From Bacteroidaceae bacterium (GTDB lineage: Bacteria > Bacteroidota > Bacteroidia > Bacteroidales > Bacteroidaceae), in assembly GCA_017522915.1 (NCBI GenBank), contig JAFWXX010000035.1, forward strand, positions 1-64,000: a stretch of 64,000 bases of DNA. The letters are read 5' to 3'. The translations under genes and the position numbers were made by a program. The notes under the pieces are model-generated. The model did not search any database and was not told where the DNA came from. It worked only from the letters and a program-made list of their open reading frames with translations. The first letter of the stretch is position 1; each line of letters starts with the position of its first letter. Positions 26,300-35,380 of the stretch are shown in pieces.

Positions 26300-26341
26300 A
26301 TAAAAGCATCGGAGCGTGCTCCGATGCTTTTATTTATGATT
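26292..26341. terminator. Bidirectional terminator between convergent genes
   Basis: A perfect 24-bp inverted repeat (26292-26315 with 26318-26341) has A-rich and T-rich ends on both sides. It includes the stop codon of the channel gene and ends 45 nt before the stop of the minus-strand lipoprotein gene. Confidence 0.9.
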
Positions 26342-26385
26342 ACAACAAGAATTGCTCCATATCAAACGATACAGCTTTACATCAA

Positions 26386-26751
26386 TCAGAGTTGCTCTAT
26401 TTCAAAACCAGCTGCCTTCTTCTCTGCCGCCAAAGAGTTGAAACCGGCCATCATGCTGTCGAGCCTGCTTACAAAAATCTCGGCTTCATCGGTATTCTCG
26501 TTCATCTCTTTTTCATGCTCCAGAAAGAAATTTACAAGATCCATAGCCAATCGCTGTTCTATTTCGTGAACCTTGTCCACAGATTCTGCAGCAGCAAGCT
26601 CGTCTGTCGCACTCTGCACCATAGCATACGCCAAATCGGTATATACAGGCTTTGCTATTGGTTCTTCTGCAGCACTGCCAACCTTTCCGCTATTGCCGTT
26701 GCATGAGATGAACATCAGCAACATTGCTATTATATAGAAACTTTTTTTCAT
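26386..26751 (-). CDS. Small lipoprotein, third of a three-gene set
   Basis: A 121-residue lipoprotein (lipobox MFISC, Cys17). The mature part is helical and acidic (VHEIEQRLAMDLVNFFLEHEK) with no recognised family. It lies 15 nt after the next lipoprotein gene on the same strand. All three encoded proteins have the same size, a lipobox and a charged two-helix pattern, so they may be old duplicates. Confidence 0.75.
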   Translation of the reverse strand: MKKSFYIIAMLLMFISCNGNSGKVGSAAEEPIAKPVYTDLAYAMVQSATDELAAAESVDKVHEIEQRLAMDLVNFFLEHEKEMNENTDEAEIFVSRLDSMMAGFNSLAAEKKAAGFEIEQL

Positions 26752-26766
26752 AATCGGCTAATATAC

Positions 26767-27102
26767 TTATTTAATCTTGAACTGCTTTCTTTTGTCACGG
26801 CAGACAGCACCATATCTCTTTATCACAGACATAAGACTGTCGGTTTGCCTTACAGCTTCAGGCTCTTTCATGAATGCATTCCATCTTATATCGCTCAGTT
26901 CCTCTTTGTTCGCCTCCTTTATAGCCTTGATTTCATCCTTTATTTCCTGACGTACAAGTTTGAGTTCCTTTATATTATTTGCATCCGACGCTCTCTCGAT
27001 TCCGACCAGATAGACATCAATCTCCTTTTCTATCACACTCTTCTGTTCACTGCACGACATGGCAGATAGAAACAGAAGCAAAGCAAAAAATATCTTTTTC
27101 AT
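26767..27102 (-). CDS. Small lipoprotein, second of a three-gene set
   Basis: A 111-residue lipoprotein (lipobox SAMSC, Cys17). The mature region is a strongly charged helix rich in Lys, Glu and Ile (KELKLVRQEIKDEIKAIKE) and ends in a basic tail. No family is recognised. It is 10 nt downstream of the first lipoprotein gene of the set and 15 nt upstream of the third. Confidence 0.75.
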   Translation of the reverse strand: MKKIFFALLLFLSAMSCSEQKSVIEKEIDVYLVGIERASDANNIKELKLVRQEIKDEIKAIKEANKEELSDIRWNAFMKEPEAVRQTDSLMSVIKRYGAVCRDKRKQFKIK

Positions 27103-27112
27103 TCCTTATCGT

Positions 27113-27451
27113 TTATTTCTTATTACCCATTGATACGTAAAAACCAATCTCCTGCTGCAACAGTTTATCTTCAAAGCTTCTGCGCGCACCGTCTATTGCT
27201 TCAATCTGCTCCTTGCACGACTCGTCGCCGGAGGATGCCAAACGGGCTACACTGTCCAGCGAACCCAGTTCTGCATCCAATGCAGCCAGCTCATAATGAA
27301 GGTCGTATGATATTCTTACAAGTTCATCGGATGCCGTTGCCTCTGAAATCTTTGATTCTGCCCTTGAATAAGCCTCAACCCGTTTGTCAACAAACTCGTT
27401 GCTGCATGCAACAAGCATCAGTACCGCCAGAATAGACAGGGATTTTTTCAT
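27113..27451 (-). CDS. Small lipoprotein, first of a three-gene set
   Basis: A 112-residue lipoprotein (lipobox LMLVAC, Cys16) with a helical, acidic mature domain (AYSRAESKISEATASDELVR). No family is recognised. It is the promoter-proximal gene of the minus-strand trio; a TACTTTTG -7 element lies 32 nt upstream. It is divergent from priA. Confidence 0.75.
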   Translation of the reverse strand: MKKSLSILAVLMLVACSNEFVDKRVEAYSRAESKISEATASDELVRISYDLHYELAALDAELGSLDSVARLASSGDESCKEQIEAIDGARRSFEDKLLQQEIGFYVSMGNKK

Positions 27452-27482
27452 AACACACTATAGCCGAACCTGTAAAACTTTA

Positions 27483-27490
27483 CAAAAGTA
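27483..27490 (-). promoter_or_regulatory. -7 element for the small-lipoprotein operon
   Basis: On the minus strand the sequence reads TACTTTTG, a perfect TAnnTTTG. The expected transcript start near 27479 leaves a leader of about 28 nt. No clear -33 element was found. Confidence 0.5.
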
Positions 27491-27528
27491 TAATTTTTTC
27501 CTTTCAATAGAGAGCTATAAGGATATTT

Positions 27529-27559
27529 TTTGCCGTTTGGATGCTTTTTAATAACTTCG
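27529..27559 (+). promoter_or_regulatory. Promoter of priA, near-leaderless
   Basis: -33 TTTG (27529-27532), a 19-nt spacer and -7 TAACTTCG (27552-27559). Transcription would begin about 4 nt before the ATG at 27567, or 10 nt before an in-frame ATG at 27573. Confidence 0.65.
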
Positions 27560-27566
27560 CAAAACC

Positions 27567-29813
27567 ATGAGCATGTTTGCCGATGTCATATTGCCTTTGC
27601 CCCTGCCCGGTACATTTACGTACAGCATACCGGCGGAAATGGAGAGAACGATTCTCCCAGGCTGCCGAGTGACTGTTCCGCTTGGCAGCAAGAAGAGCTA
27701 TACGGCACTTGTAGTGGCCCTGCATGACAAAAAACCAGAAGAATATGAGGTAAAGGAGATAAAGGAACTACTCGATGAAATCCCTATAGTCACCAGCATG
27801 CAGACAAGGCTCTGGGAATGGATCTCGAGATATTATCTCTGTTCATTGGGAGACATATACAAAGCCGCGATTCCTCAAGGTCTTAAAGGAGAATTCAGGC
27901 CACGTACAGAGCAGAGAGTGCGCATAACGGCAAGATGCAATGACAAGAAAGCTATCGGCTTGTTGTTGCAGTCGCTTTCACGTGCTCCGCGGCAAAGGCG
28001 CTTGCTTGATATATACATACAGATTGCAGAACCATTCTCCGGCGAGCCGAAAGAGATATCCAAGCACAAGCTGATTGAGACTGCTCAAGTATCGCCGGTT
28101 ATATACAATCAGCTAAGGGAGAAAGGAATCCTGGAGACATACGAAGTAGAGATTGGGAGACTTAACAAAGAGTTGCATCCCGTAGTTCCTCAAAACAGCC
28201 TCAACAAGGCACAGCAAAAGGCTTTTGAGGAGATTAAGGAAGGTTTTGCAAGGAAGAACGTGACACTGCTTCATGGAGTGACATCGGCAGGAAAGACCGA
28301 GATATACATTCATCTCATAACAGAAGCTCTGGAACGTGGAGAACAAGTGCTTTACATGCTCCCTGAGATAGCCCTGACAAAACAGATAATAGAAAGGCTG
28401 CAACGTGTATTCGGCAACCGGATCGGGCTCTATCACTCGAAGTTCTCCGATGCCGAAAGGGTTGAGATATGGAAGAAACAGCTTAGCGACACGCCATACG
28501 ATGTTATCTTGGGAGTACGTTCATCGGTATTCCTGCCGTTCAGGAATCTTGGGCTTGTCATTGTCGATGAGGAGCATGAAAACAGCTACAAGCAGCAGGA
28601 GCCTGCACCGCGCTACAATGCAAGGAATGCAGCCATGGTATTGGCTTCTTTCTTCGGAGCAAAAACCTTGCTCGGAACAGCAACGCCATCCATCGAGAGC
28701 TACTACAATGCAACGACAGGCAAATATGCGCTTGTAAGCCTCACGACACGCCATAGAGAAGTGAAAATGCCCGAAATAGAGGTCATCGACATGATTGAGT
28801 ACAGCCGTAAGAAACTCACTACAGGCCCATTCTCCGACCCTCTTACAGAGGCGATGAGAAAAGCCTTGCAAGAGAAGCAGCAGATAATTCTCTTCCAGAA
28901 CAGGCGGGGCTATTCTCCACTGCTGGAGTGCAAGACATGCGGCTGGGTACCGAAGTGCAAGCATTGCGACGTTAGCCTCACATTGCACAAGAGTGCAGGC
29001 AAACTCACATGCCACTACTGCGGATATACCATTCCGGCACCGGTCCACTGCCCTAACTGCGAAAGCCGCAGTTTCATGAACTTGGGGTACGGCACGGAGA
29101 AGATTGAGGATGACCTGCAGAACATGTTCCCAGAAGCACGTATCGTGCGGATGGACCTTGACACCACACGCACTCGCACAGCATACGAAAGAATCATAAG
29201 CGATTTCCAGAACGGCAAGACCGATATTCTCATCGGTACACAGATGGTATCCAAAGGACTTGACTTTGACAATGTGGCCGTTGTGGGCATAATCAATGCC
29301 GACACATTACTGAACTACCCCGACTTCAGAGCCATGGAGAGGGCCTTTCAGCTAATGTCCCAGGTAGCAGGCCGCGCCGGACGCAAGAACGGGCAAGGCA
29401 AAGTATTCCTGCAGACAAGAATGAGTGATGCTCCGGTCATTCCGCAGATAGTAAGGAACGACTACATGCAGTTCTACGACCAGCAGCTCTCGGAGCGTAT
29501 GCTATTCCATTATCCGCCTTTTTATCGGCTGGTTTACATATATATCAAGCACCGCTATGTACGTGTCCTTGAGGAGTTTTCAGAGATATTCGGTAAGCAG
29601 ATGCGCGAAATCTTCGACTATAGGGTTCTTGGCCCCGACCTGCCGCCCATTGCGCGCATAAAACAGCTTTACATAAGGAAGATTGTGCTCAAAGTCGAGA
29701 ATTCGCTTTCGCAGTACAAGGTAAATGAGGTGCTCCAGAACCTGCAACAAGCTTATTGCAACATGCCGCGCTACCGCTCAATAGTCATGTTCTATGATAT
29801 CGACCCGCTTTAA
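27567..29813 (+). CDS. priA: Primosomal protein N' (replication restart helicase PriA)
   Basis: A 748-residue superfamily 2 DNA helicase that reloads the replisome at stalled forks. The N-terminal DNA-binding domain starts FADVILPLPLPGTFTYSIP. Walker A is GVTSAGKT at 237-244 and the DEEH box at 334-337. Eight zinc-binding cysteines form CKTC, CKHC, CHYC and CPNC pairs near 460-500, characteristic of PriA. The C-terminal helicase lobe contains GTQMVSKGLDFDNV. Length is normal. The start could also be the ATG at 27573, which begins MFADV like relatives; the promoter lies immediately upstream. Confidence 0.95.
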   Translation: MSMFADVILPLPLPGTFTYSIPAEMERTILPGCRVTVPLGSKKSYTALVVALHDKKPEEYEVKEIKELLDEIPIVTSMQTRLWEWISRYYLCSLGDIYKAAIPQGLKGEFRPRTEQRVRITARCNDKKAIGLLLQSLSRAPRQRRLLDIYIQIAEPFSGEPKEISKHKLIETAQVSPVIYNQLREKGILETYEVEIGRLNKELHPVVPQNSLNKAQQKAFEEIKEGFARKNVTLLHGVTSAGKTEIYIHLITEALERGEQVLYMLPEIALTKQIIERLQRVFGNRIGLYHSKFSDAERVEIWKKQLSDTPYDVILGVRSSVFLPFRNLGLVIVDEEHENSYKQQEPAPRYNARNAAMVLASFFGAKTLLGTATPSIESYYNATTGKYALVSLTTRHREVKMPEIEVIDMIEYSRKKLTTGPFSDPLTEAMRKALQEKQQIILFQNRRGYSPLLECKTCGWVPKCKHCDVSLTLHKSAGKLTCHYCGYTIPAPVHCPNCESRSFMNLGYGTEKIEDDLQNMFPEARIVRMDLDTTRTRTAYERIISDFQNGKTDILIGTQMVSKGLDFDNVAVVGIINADTLLNYPDFRAMERAFQLMSQVAGRAGRKNGQGKVFLQTRMSDAPVIPQIVRNDYMQFYDQQLSERMLFHYPPFYRLVYIYIKHRYVRVLEEFSEIFGKQMREIFDYRVLGPDLPPIARIKQLYIRKIVLKVENSLSQYKVNEVLQNLQQAYCNMPRYRSIVMFYDIDPL

Positions 29814-29852
29814 CAACAATAAACAGTTGAAAATCTTTTTTGAGGACAATAT

Positions 29853-29884
29853 TTTGTCTGTCTCCTATATATTAGGTAAATTTG
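29853..29884 (+). promoter_or_regulatory. Promoter of the DUF2723-pda-queG cluster
   Basis: -33 TTTG (29853-29856), a 20-nt spacer and a perfect -7 TAAATTTG (29877-29884). The leader to the ATG at 29952 is about 64 nt. Confidence 0.75.
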
Positions 29885-29951
29885 CACGATTTTGGGATTT
29901 TTGCACAGCATATTCCCAAATGCCGGCAAACAAACAAAATAACTCAAGATA

Positions 29952-32900
29952 ATGAAACAATTCAGACTATTGAACAACACGCTAGGGTGGCTGACGTTCC
30001 TTGTTGCAGCATTCACATACTGCATGACAGTCGAGCCGACAGCGAGTTTCTGGGACTGTCCCGAATTCATCCTTTCAGGAAACAAGCTGGAAATAGGTCA
30101 CCCGCCCGGCGCACCTTTCTTCATGCTTACAGCAAATTTCTTTTCGATGTTTGCCGGCCCGGCAAAGGTTGCACTAATGGTGAATGTCATGTCGGCGATT
30201 CTCAGCGCACTGGGAATCCTGTTCCTTTTCTGGAGCATCACACACCTAACGCGCAAGCTCATTGTAGGCAACAGCACCGAAATGACAAGAGCGCAGATGA
30301 CGACCATACTTGCTTCGGGCCTTGTAGGTGCACTGGCATATACCTGGAGCGATACATACTGGTTCAGTGCAGTGGAGGGTGAGGTTTACGGCTACTCTTC
30401 GCTGTTCACCGCTGTTGTGTTTTGGCTTATCCTGAAGTGGGAGGACAATGCAGAATCGCCGCACAGCGACCGCTGGCTGATTCTTATAGCATACCTTGTA
30501 GGCCTTTCCATAGGCGTACACCTGCTTAATCTGCTCTGTATTCCGGCAATTGTACTGGTGATATACTACAAGAAGTACCCCAATGCGAACTGGAAAGGCT
30601 CCTTGGCCGCACTCTGCCTATCCGGCATGATTGTTGCAATAGTGCTTTACGGCATCGTTCCGGGAGTCGTTAAAGTCGGCGGATGGTTCGAGCTGCTGTT
30701 TGTCAATGTGCTTGGCATGCCGTTCAACACCGGACTTATCGTATATATAATTCTGCTTGCAGCCGTACTTGTCGCCGGAGTTTACTACAGCCACAACGGC
30801 ACAAGACGTACATTGGTTGCAGCATTATTTACCGGAACTGTTGCATTGCTCGGCATTCCGTTCTACGGCCATAGCGTTTCGGCAAGCATACTGCTTGGAG
30901 CGATTGTACTTGCAGCAATCTATATAGCGGCAACACGCAGCAAGAGCGTGACAACAGTACAGAACAAACGCACGACAACAGCAAGGCAATATCTTGTAAG
31001 CTTCAGAGCTCTCAATACAGCGTTCCTGTGCATGCTCCTCATCATGATAGGCTACTCTTCGTACGCGCTTATCGTAATCCGTTCGGCGGCCAACACGCCT
31101 ATGGACCAGAACTCGCCTGAGGACATCTTCACACTGGGCACATACCTTAACCGTGAGCAGTACGGTACACGACCGTTGCTTTGGGGGCAGGGTTTCGATT
31201 CAGAACTGAAGATAGACCACAACAAGAGAAGGTACGACTTTACCGAGACCAGCCCTATCTACTCAAAGGTTGAGAAAAAGAGCCCGGACGAACCGGACAG
31301 ATATGAGATACTCGGATATAACAAAGACTATAAGTATGTTCAGAACATGCTCTTCCCGCGCATGTACAGCGACCAGCATGCACACCTGTACGAAAACTGG
31401 GTGGGAGAACCTATAACAAATATCGTTCCTGCCGAGAATTATGAATATACCGGCAAGGAGTACATAAAGATGCCGACACAGTGGGACAACCTCCGTTTCT
31501 TCATAAACTACCAGGTGAACCACATGTATTGGAGATATTTCCTATGGAACTTCGTAGGCCGCCAGAACGACATACAGAGCAAGGGAGAGATAGAATACGG
31601 AAACTGGATTACAGGCTTCCCGTTCATAGACAGTTTCCTTGTCGGGAACCAGGAACAGACACCGACAGACCTTAAGGAAAACAAGGGACGTAATGTATTC
31701 TTTGCATTGCCCTTCATACTCGGCATCCTTGGCATGATATGGCAATACAAGAGAGGAAAGGAAGGCAAACAGCAGTTCTGGATAGTATTCATGCTCTTCT
31801 TTATGACCGGACTCGCTATTGTCCTCTACCTTAACCAGACTCCTAACCAGCCGCGTGAACGCGACTATGCCTATGCAGGTTCATTCTACGCCTTTGCAAT
31901 ATGGATTGGAATGGGCGTAGCAGCACTTGCACAGTACGTGAGGAACTTGACAAAGAAGGAGACATTCGGAATGAATATTGCTGTAGCGGCAGTATGCCTG
32001 CTTGTTCCGTTGCAGATGGTTTCTCAGACATGGGACGACCATGACAGAAGCGGACGCTATGCATGCCGTGACTTCGGACAGAACTATCTCAATACCATGC
32101 CTGACAAGGGATGCCCTATAATATTCACTTGCGGCGACAACGATACTTTCCCTCTATGGTACAACCAGGAAGTTGAGGGCGAACGCACAGACGCACGAGT
32201 ATGCAACCTCTCATATCTGCAGACCGACTGGTACATCGACCAGATGAAAAGACCGGCATACGACTCTCCCAGCCTGCCTATAACATGGCAGAGAATAGAC
32301 TATGCCGGCAACAACAACGGTGCGGTAGAGATAATCCCTATGGAAGAGTTCATCGAGGGCTACAGAGATGCAAATCCAGAGGAGTTCTATAAGGCTTTCG
32401 GCGACAATCCGTTCGAAATGAACAAGATTACGAAACACTGGATTCTTGAAGCCGATGCAAAGGAGAAATCATTTGCAAGAAGCGTTGTTGAAGATATCAT
32501 AGAGCAATATGAGCGTACTCTCAACACAATGAGAGCACAGAGAGGCTATGAGCCTATAACAATACCGGACAAGTTCATACCGGCAAGCACTGTTTACATA
32601 CCTATAGACGAAGAGGCTGTAATCAGATCAGGCATGCTTATTCCTGCTGAATATTCCGACAGCCTGCCGGAATATATGGAGATTAGCCTCGACGGTATCA
32701 TAAACAGCAACAGAAGCCTTCACAAATATGAACTGATTATCTTCGACATGCTGGCAAATGCGAATTGGGAACGTCCGATATACATGTCAATGACTGTCGG
32801 AACAGACAACTACCCGGCAGTATTGCAGAACTTCTTCGTACATGAAGGACTCGCATACAGGATAACCCCGTTCAACTGGAAGGAACTTGGATACAGCAGC

Positions 32901-33851
32901 AATGATGCGCCTGTTGACATAGAGAAGTTCTATGACAATGTCATGAACCGCTTCAAATGGGGAGGTGTCAAGGAGAACAAGGATTACTATGCCGATGAGA
33001 CGGTAAGAAGAATGATATACACTCACCGTAACCTCATCGCAAACCTTGCCCAGACAATGTATGACAATAGAGAGCCGGACATCAAGGTAATGAACGTGCT
33101 TGAAAAGTGGTATGAGGAGTTCCCTAACGGCATCATAGCATACGATGCCCTTCGTGACAACAGCATAACAATTGCCAATGTTTACCGTATGCTCTATCTC
33201 AAGCAGCACTACGACAAGGAAGACGGGCTTGAACCGCAGTTGACCGAAGAGCAGAAGAAGATACTTGAAGAGAGAATATTCGAGATTGCCGGTGCCATTG
33301 TCAAGGAGCAGTTTGAGTATATCAAGTGGTACAACACAATGGGAGCAAGACACAGAAGCGACATGATGACATACGCACGTGCATCTCTCCTCAGAGAGGC
33401 ATGGATGATTATCGGCAATGCTCCTGTAGGAGATATCGATTCGGACAAGATTGCCAATGAAATAGCCAAGAGCATATACAAGGAGTGTGATGTACTGAAG
33501 AGAAGCGATGCTTCTGTTCTGGAGAATACAAAGCATGTGGATACTAAGCTGCAGCTTATAAATAACCTCAACACTTTCCTGAGGGAGATTGCAAAGAGCG
33601 AAGAGCTGGACAAGGCCATTGCAACGACAATTGAGCATCTTGCCAAGTTCGAAGAGAGGAAACTCAAGAGATATAATGTGAACAGGCTCAGCGACAGCCA
33701 GAAGCAGGAGATTCTCTCGGTTCTTAGACTTATTGCCACAATGGGCGAGATGTCGAACAGGCTCGGAGAGAATAACGAGAATACAAAGATTCTTGTAAAC
33801 AAGCTCTACAGCAGCAGCGTGGAGAAATATGCATCACATGTGATAGATTGA
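29952..33851 (+). CDS. DUF2723 membrane glycosyltransferase (GT-C fold, TMEM260-like)
   Basis: A 1299-residue protein. The N-terminal half has about a dozen transmembrane helices. The first periplasmic loop carries the family motif FWDCPEFI (Asp35, Glu38) and GHPPGAPFF, matching the catalytic loop of GT-C enzymes that use lipid-linked sugars. DUF2723 proteins are related to the human O-mannosyltransferase TMEM260, so this may glycosylate exported proteins. The C-terminal 450 residues are soluble and helix-rich, and the protein is somewhat longer than many family members. A polysaccharide deacetylase gene begins 3 nt after the stop. The substrate is not deducible. Confidence 0.85.
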   Translation: MKQFRLLNNTLGWLTFLVAAFTYCMTVEPTASFWDCPEFILSGNKLEIGHPPGAPFFMLTANFFSMFAGPAKVALMVNVMSAILSALGILFLFWSITHLTRKLIVGNSTEMTRAQMTTILASGLVGALAYTWSDTYWFSAVEGEVYGYSSLFTAVVFWLILKWEDNAESPHSDRWLILIAYLVGLSIGVHLLNLLCIPAIVLVIYYKKYPNANWKGSLAALCLSGMIVAIVLYGIVPGVVKVGGWFELLFVNVLGMPFNTGLIVYIILLAAVLVAGVYYSHNGTRRTLVAALFTGTVALLGIPFYGHSVSASILLGAIVLAAIYIAATRSKSVTTVQNKRTTTARQYLVSFRALNTAFLCMLLIMIGYSSYALIVIRSAANTPMDQNSPEDIFTLGTYLNREQYGTRPLLWGQGFDSELKIDHNKRRYDFTETSPIYSKVEKKSPDEPDRYEILGYNKDYKYVQNMLFPRMYSDQHAHLYENWVGEPITNIVPAENYEYTGKEYIKMPTQWDNLRFFINYQVNHMYWRYFLWNFVGRQNDIQSKGEIEYGNWITGFPFIDSFLVGNQEQTPTDLKENKGRNVFFALPFILGILGMIWQYKRGKEGKQQFWIVFMLFFMTGLAIVLYLNQTPNQPRERDYAYAGSFYAFAIWIGMGVAALAQYVRNLTKKETFGMNIAVAAVCLLVPLQMVSQTWDDHDRSGRYACRDFGQNYLNTMPDKGCPIIFTCGDNDTFPLWYNQEVEGERTDARVCNLSYLQTDWYIDQMKRPAYDSPSLPITWQRIDYAGNNNGAVEIIPMEEFIEGYRDANPEEFYKAFGDNPFEMNKITKHWILEADAKEKSFARSVVEDIIEQYERTLNTMRAQRGYEPITIPDKFIPASTVYIPIDEEAVIRSGMLIPAEYSDSLPEYMEISLDGIINSNRSLHKYELIIFDMLANANWERPIYMSMTVGTDNYPAVLQNFFVHEGLAYRITPFNWKELGYSSNDAPVDIEKFYDNVMNRFKWGGVKENKDYYADETVRRMIYTHRNLIANLAQTMYDNREPDIKVMNVLEKWYEEFPNGIIAYDALRDNSITIANVYRMLYLKQHYDKEDGLEPQLTEEQKKILEERIFEIAGAIVKEQFEYIKWYNTMGARHRSDMMTYARASLLREAWMIIGNAPVGDIDSDKIANEIAKSIYKECDVLKRSDASVLENTKHVDTKLQLINNLNTFLREIAKSEELDKAIATTIEHLAKFEERKLKRYNVNRLSDSQKQEILSVLRLIATMGEMSNRLGENNENTKILVNKLYSSSVEKYASHVID

Positions 33852-33854
33852 CGT

Positions 33855-34466
33855 ATGCTCATAGAACAGGTACCAGAGTTTATCCGCAGCCTATACCCGA
33901 AAGCGTTGTGGCGCATGGACCCTAACGATAAAGCCATATACTTGACTTTCGATGACGGGCCCATACCGGTCATAACCCCTTGGATTGTGGAGCTGCTGGA
34001 ACGCTATGACATAAAAGCGACATTCTTCATGGTCGGAGACAACGTGCACAAGTTCCCTCAGGAATTCATGCAGGTAGTTGAAGGCGGACACCGTTTGGGC
34101 AACCATACATTCAACCACCTTAAGGGATTGTTCACACGTACAAAAGAGTATATAGAGAACGTTGACCAGGCCGATGCATTCATACACAGCAACCTGTTCC
34201 GTCCTCCGCATGGGCTATTGCGCAGGTCACAGTATAAGGAACTGAGCAAAAGATACCAGTTTGTGATGTGGGACCTTGTCACACGCGACTACAGTTTCCG
34301 CCTATATGGAGAGGATGTGCTTGCCAATGTGAAGAAGTTCACAAGAAACGGCTCGATAATAACGTTCCACGATTCAATGCGTTCGGAGAGTAACCTTCGT
34401 TATGCCCTACCCCGTGCCATAGACTGGCTGTTAGAGCAAGGATACAGCTTCAAGATTTTTGAATGA
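33855..34466 (+). CDS. Polysaccharide deacetylase (NodB homology, CE4)
   Basis: A 203-residue protein with the NodB motifs: TFDDGP near residue 31 (catalytic base and metal Asp), HTFNH near 82 (metal histidines), RPPHG near 117 and a late FHDS near 172. It removes N- or O-acetyl groups from a sugar polymer such as peptidoglycan or a lipid-linked glycan. There is no signal peptide, so it may act in the cytoplasm. It is 3 nt after the glycosyltransferase gene and overlaps queG by 4 nt, but a functional link is only suggested by position. Confidence 0.9.
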   Translation: MLIEQVPEFIRSLYPKALWRMDPNDKAIYLTFDDGPIPVITPWIVELLERYDIKATFFMVGDNVHKFPQEFMQVVEGGHRLGNHTFNHLKGLFTRTKEYIENVDQADAFIHSNLFRPPHGLLRRSQYKELSKRYQFVMWDLVTRDYSFRLYGEDVLANVKKFTRNGSIITFHDSMRSESNLRYALPRAIDWLLEQGYSFKIFE

Positions 34467-35377
34467 TGGACAAGAAAGAAATTTCAACATATATCAAAGC
34501 CGAGGCCGAACGCCTTGGCTTTGATATATGCGGAATAGCCCAGGCTATGCCTGTAAACAGCGAGACTATAAGATACTGCAACGATTGGCTCAAAGAGGGA
34601 AACAACGGGAGCATGGGCTACCTTGAACGCAACTGCGACAAGCGGTACGACCCGACACTGCTTGTCGATGGATGCCGCAGTATCATTGTCGTAGCCATGA
34701 ACTATACCCCTGCCGTACAGATAAATGGCATTTCGGACTATGCACAAGGGCATGACTACCACAAGGCAGTAAAGGAGAGATTATTCAGACTCTTGAAGAT
34801 CATAAATGACATTATACCATGCAACGGCAGAGCATTCTGCGATTCAGCACCCGTGCTTGAACGGTACTGGGCCGTACAGGCCGGGCTCGGATGGATAGGA
34901 AAGAACCGCCAGCTTATAATTCCGGGCAGAGGGCCACAATTCTTTATAGGAGAACTGCTGGTGGACATTGAACTCGACTATGACCGGCCATTCGAAGGGG
35001 AACGCTGCGGAGAGTGCCGGAGGTGCCTTGAGCAATGCCCTACCGCAGCATTGTCGTCACATGGGTTCGATGCACGAAAATGTTTGTCATACCTTACGAT
35101 TGAGCACCGCGGAGAACTCCCGGAAAACATCGGTAAAAAGATGAAAAACAGCTTCTACGGTTGTGACTGTTGCCAAAAGGCATGCCCGCATAGCCGTTTT
35201 GCCGTTCCCAACAGCATTGCAGAACTCCAACCGTCACCAGAGCTGATGCGGATGAATGACGACGACTGGAAAAACCTCACAGAGGAGCAGTACAAGAGGC
35301 TGTTTGCCCATAGTGCAGTAGAGAGATGCGGATATGAGCAACTTAGAAGGAATATAAAGGCTTTAGAGAGTAAATGA
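34463..35377 (+). CDS. queG: Epoxyqueuosine reductase QueG
   Basis: A 304-residue protein that catalyses the last step of queuosine tRNA modification, reducing epoxyqueuosine to queuosine with cobalamin and iron-sulfur clusters. Two 4Fe-4S motifs are visible: CGECRRCLEQCP near 187-198 and CDCCQKACPHS near 234-244. The N-terminal domain has GSMGYLERN and the central AVQAGLGWIGKN motif typical of the family. Length is close to the Bacteroidetes norm (about 305-320). The start overlaps the deacetylase stop (ATGA). It is convergent with dacB, with 3 nt between the stops. Confidence 0.95.
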   Translation: MMDKKEISTYIKAEAERLGFDICGIAQAMPVNSETIRYCNDWLKEGNNGSMGYLERNCDKRYDPTLLVDGCRSIIVVAMNYTPAVQINGISDYAQGHDYHKAVKERLFRLLKIINDIIPCNGRAFCDSAPVLERYWAVQAGLGWIGKNRQLIIPGRGPQFFIGELLVDIELDYDRPFEGERCGECRRCLEQCPTAALSSHGFDARKCLSYLTIEHRGELPENIGKKMKNSFYGCDCCQKACPHSRFAVPNSIAELQPSPELMRMNDDDWKNLTEEQYKRLFAHSAVERCGYEQLRRNIKALESK

Positions 35378-35380
35378 CGG

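Noticed and set aside
32787-33638. Minus-strand open frame of 283 codons
   Set aside because: It lies fully antisense to the DUF2723 gene, has Cys/His-rich nonsense-like composition and no promoter.
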